Position numbers and translations under genes: made by a program. The notes below the pieces were generated by a model. It was given only the letters and a program-made list of their open reading frames with translations, made no database searches and was not told the DNA's origin. DNA of 7,661 bases from Planctomycetota bacterium (GTDB lineage Bacteria; Planctomycetota; B15-G4; JADJEK01). This document shows positions 5,469 to 7,661 of this stretch, one piece after another. The stretch spans positions 1-7,661 of the forward strand of contig JAEUIB010000549.1 in the NCBI GenBank assembly GCA_016795255.1. The letters run 5' to 3'. The first letter of the stretch is position 1. Each line of letters begins with the position of its first letter.

Positions 5469-7661
5469 GGAGATCTGATCTCGATCGTCGGCCCGCTGGA
5501 AGCCGGCGCCGCGCAGCGGATCGTCAAGCACATCGCGTTCTATGGCGACTACGGAACCCTGGCGATCGGCGAGGGCGACGCGACCGCGGTCCGCGAACTC
5601 GTCGCGGTCGGTTTCGATGCACGCTCGCACGGCGCGTGGCCCGAGCACGCGGACGTCCTCGTGACGGCCCTCGACCACGTCCCGGTCGGCGCCGACGTCC
5701 TCGAGCGAACGCCGCGTCAGGCGCTGGTCCTGGTCGCGCACGACGCGCTGCCGCAGGTCGCGCATCGCTGCGCGCACGAGGCGCAACCGGTCGAGCGCAT
5801 TCCGTTCCTGCCGTCGCGTGGATTCGTCGACCCGCGCGGACTCGCGCCGGGCGCGCTCGCGGCGATCACCCCGGATGCGCGCATCACGGCGCTGGTCGCG
5901 CAGGTGTCGACCGCGAATCTGCAAGCGACGGTCAATCAGCTCGCGAGCTACGGCACACGGCGCGCGGACTCGCAGGGCATCCAGAACGCGAAGAATTGGC
6001 TGATCCAGCAGTTCCAGGCCATCCCCGGCCTGACCGTGACGACGTCTCAGTTCAACGCGTCCTACGCACCGAACATCGTCGTGACGAAGACCGGACTCGT
6101 GCATCCGGAGCGGATCGTCGTGCTCGGCGCGCATTACGACTCGATCAACCTGTCGGGTGCCGCGGCGAGCGCGCCCGGCGCGGACGACAACGCATCCGGC
6201 TCCGCGGGCGTCCTCGAGAGCGCGCGGCTGCTGGCACAGGTCGACTTCGAATCGACGATCCGCCTGGTGCTGTTCTCGGCGGAAGAGCTCGGCTTGGTCG
6301 GCTCGGGTGCCGATGCGGTCGGACTGAACTCCGCCGGCGCGGACGTCATCGGCATGCTGAACATGGACATGATCGCGCACCGCAACTCCGGCGACACGCT
6401 CGACCTCGACTTCGCGACGAACAACACCGATGCGGCGCTGACGCAGTTCTGCCGCGACGTGACCGCCGCGTACGTACCGTCGCTGCCGACCGTCACCGGC
6501 GTCCTGACCGCCGGGACCTCGGACCATCAGAGCTATCAGTCGAACGGCATCCCCGCGGCGTTCCTGTTCGAGGACCTCACCGGCTACTCGACGGTGATCC
6601 ACACCGCGAACGACACGGTCGGCGGCAGCGCCAACGACTTCACGCTCGCGACGAAGATCACGCAGGCGTTCGTCGCGTCGGCGGCGACGCTCGCGAATCC
6701 GGTCGACCTCGTCCTCGCGCATACGCCGTTGCCGTCGACGACCGACGCCGGCGGACCGTACCCGCTCGCCGTGTCCGTCACGTCGTTGACGAGCGCGTCG
6801 CCGAGCGCGTGCTCGGTGACGTGGCGCGTGGATGGCGGACCGACGCAGACGGTCGATCTGTTCGCTTCGGGCACTCCCGGCGCATTCGTCGGATCGCTGC
6901 CCGGCGTCGCGCAAGGAAAGGTCGAGTACTGGTTGCTCGCGACCGACGACCTCGGACGCACGCAGTGGCTGCCGGACGCGATCACCCCGGGCGGTGCGAT
7001 GTTCTCGTTCTTCGTCGGGACGACCGCGACGCTGTTCTCCGATGGCTTCGAAGCCGCCGGCGAGAACGGCTGGACCTCTGGTCAAGTCGCGGTCCAAAAC
7101 GATTGGCAGAAGGGCACGCCGCAGGGCAAGGGCGGCTTCGACCCGGCCAGCGCGGGCGCCGGCGCGAACGCGCGCGGCAACGACCTCGGCATCGGCAACT
7201 TCAACGGCAACTACGCGTCGAACGCGTCGAACTGGCTCGAGTCGCCGGCGATCAACGCATCGACGAGCACAGGACTGCGGCTGCGCTTCCTGCGTCACCT
7301 CAGCGTCGAGGACGGGCTGTTCGACCAAGCCGCGATCCGCGTCAACGGCGCGCTGGTGTGGCAGAACCCGGCCACGGCGGGCGGCTCGGCGCACCTCGTC
7401 GACTCCGCGTGGACGGCGCAGGAGGTCGACGTCTCCGCGTTCGCCGACCAGCAGCCCGCCGTGAAGGTCCGCTTCGAACTGAAGGCCGACGGCGGCCTCG
7501 AGTTCGGCGGCTGGACGATCGACGACGTCCAACTCGTCAAGGTCCAGCCGGGATCCCGCGCGCCGCTGGTCGCGTCGGCGCGTTACGTGTCGGCGAGCCT
7601 CGGCTCGTCGACATCGTTCGACGTCGAACTCGGCGCGGCGTTCGCCGGCCGAACGGTCGTC
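5391..7661 (+). CDS. Secreted M28-family zinc metallopeptidase, multi-domain (3' end outside window)
   Basis: An open frame of 757 codons without a stop before the right edge. Residues 1-26 form a Sec signal peptide (RR, hydrophobic core, AVA before Gly27). Residues 27-165 are a region I do not recognise. The M28 peptidase domain (about 166-435) shows every expected ligand: H248 and D250 in GAHYDS, D265/D266 in PGADDNASG, E298-E299 in SAEEL, D326 in NMDMI and H404 in HTANDT. It should therefore be a two-zinc aminopeptidase-type enzyme acting outside the cytoplasm. Residues 440-545 look Ig/FN3-like (VEYWLLATDDLG). Residues 549-716 look like a MAM or jelly-roll domain (DGFEAAGENGW to GGWTIDDVQLV). 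From 720 a new module starts (SASLGSSTSFDVELGAAFAGR), similar to tails I recall from planctomycete secreted proteins. The ATG at 5391 is chosen because the signal peptide begins there; GGAA eight bases upstream is a weak ribosome binding site. Confidence 0.9.
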   Translation, partial: MLRRAWLVLVALPVCDWLLPPTSAVAGDLISIVGPLEAGAAQRIVKHIAFYGDYGTLAIGEGDATAVRELVAVGFDARSHGAWPEHADVLVTALDHVPVGADVLERTPRQALVLVAHDALPQVAHRCAHEAQPVERIPFLPSRGFVDPRGLAPGALAAITPDARITALVAQVSTANLQATVNQLASYGTRRADSQGIQNAKNWLIQQFQAIPGLTVTTSQFNASYAPNIVVTKTGLVHPERIVVLGAHYDSINLSGAAASAPGADDNASGSAGVLESARLLAQVDFESTIRLVLFSAEELGLVGSGADAVGLNSAGADVIGMLNMDMIAHRNSGDTLDLDFATNNTDAALTQFCRDVTAAYVPSLPTVTGVLTAGTSDHQSYQSNGIPAAFLFEDLTGYSTVIHTANDTVGGSANDFTLATKITQAFVASAATLANPVDLVLAHTPLPSTTDAGGPYPLAVSVTSLTSASPSACSVTWRVDGGPTQTVDLFASGTPGAFVGSLPGVAQGKVEYWLLATDDLGRTQWLPDAITPGGAMFSFFVGTTATLFSDGFEAAGENGWTSGQVAVQNDWQKGTPQGKGGFDPASAGAGANARGNDLGIGNFNGNYASNASNWLESPAINASTSTGLRLRFLRHLSVEDGLFDQAAIRVNGALVWQNPATAGGSAHLVDSAWTAQEVDVSAFADQQPAVKVRFELKADGGLEFGGWTIDDVQLVKVQPGSRAPLVASARYVSASLGSSTSFDVELGAAFAGRTVV

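Noticed and set aside
5163..7532. A 789-codon open frame on the minus strand, opposite the M28 peptidase gene.
   Set aside because: It lies wholly antisense to a gene with a signal peptide and a complete M28 metal-ligand set. Its translation is dominated by R, D, V and A with no recognisable domain. Long antisense frames are expected when third positions are nearly all G or C.

Overview
The window is a very GC-rich, densely coding piece of bacterial chromosome. It has two divergent transcription units separated by about 290 bases of intergenic DNA. Third codon positions are almost always G or C. The organism cannot be named from the sequence. The secreted protease on the right carries a multi-domain tail that I associate from memory with Planctomycetota and similar large-genome environmental bacteria. 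The lipid genes on the left belong to families shared by Proteobacteria, Actinobacteria and others. No rRNA, tRNA, CRISPR, transposon or phage gene is visible.

Left unit (minus strand, 5104 down to 1, running off the left edge): six tightly packed genes read in one direction. In order of transcription they are a DUF1295 membrane protein, a short cyclopropane-synthase-family methyltransferase, a membrane acyl desaturase with three histidine boxes, an FAD-dependent amine-oxidase-like oxidoreductase, a DUF1365 protein, and the first 104 codons of a full-length-type cyclopropane-fatty-acyl-phospholipid synthase. Neighbouring genes overlap (ATGA, GTGA, TGATG) or lie within 4 to 10 bases, so they are almost certainly one operon with translational coupling. 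Four of the families (FAD oxidoreductase, DUF1365, CFA synthase, DUF1295) are those of the Mycobacterium tuberculosis Rv0449c-Rv0446c block. Here a desaturase and a second methyltransferase are added. The inference is a self-contained pathway that introduces a double bond into an acyl chain, methylates it, and then oxidises or reduces the product. The final lipid is unknown.

Intergenic region (5105-5390): it holds a perfect tandem 9-bp repeat, AT-rich against this background, just upstream of the lipid operon. It also holds a nested inverted repeat (7 + 5 bp stem) near the middle and a C-rich tract just before the protease gene. A 16-codon reading frame ends in an ATGA overlap with the first lipid gene. 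No convincing sigma-70 promoter could be read.

Right unit (plus strand, 5391 to the right edge): one large secreted M28-family zinc metallopeptidase with a signal peptide and all expected metal ligands. It is followed by an Ig-like segment, a MAM/jelly-roll-like segment and the start of another C-terminal module cut by the window end. Nothing in the sequence links its function to the lipid operon apart from the shared intergenic region.
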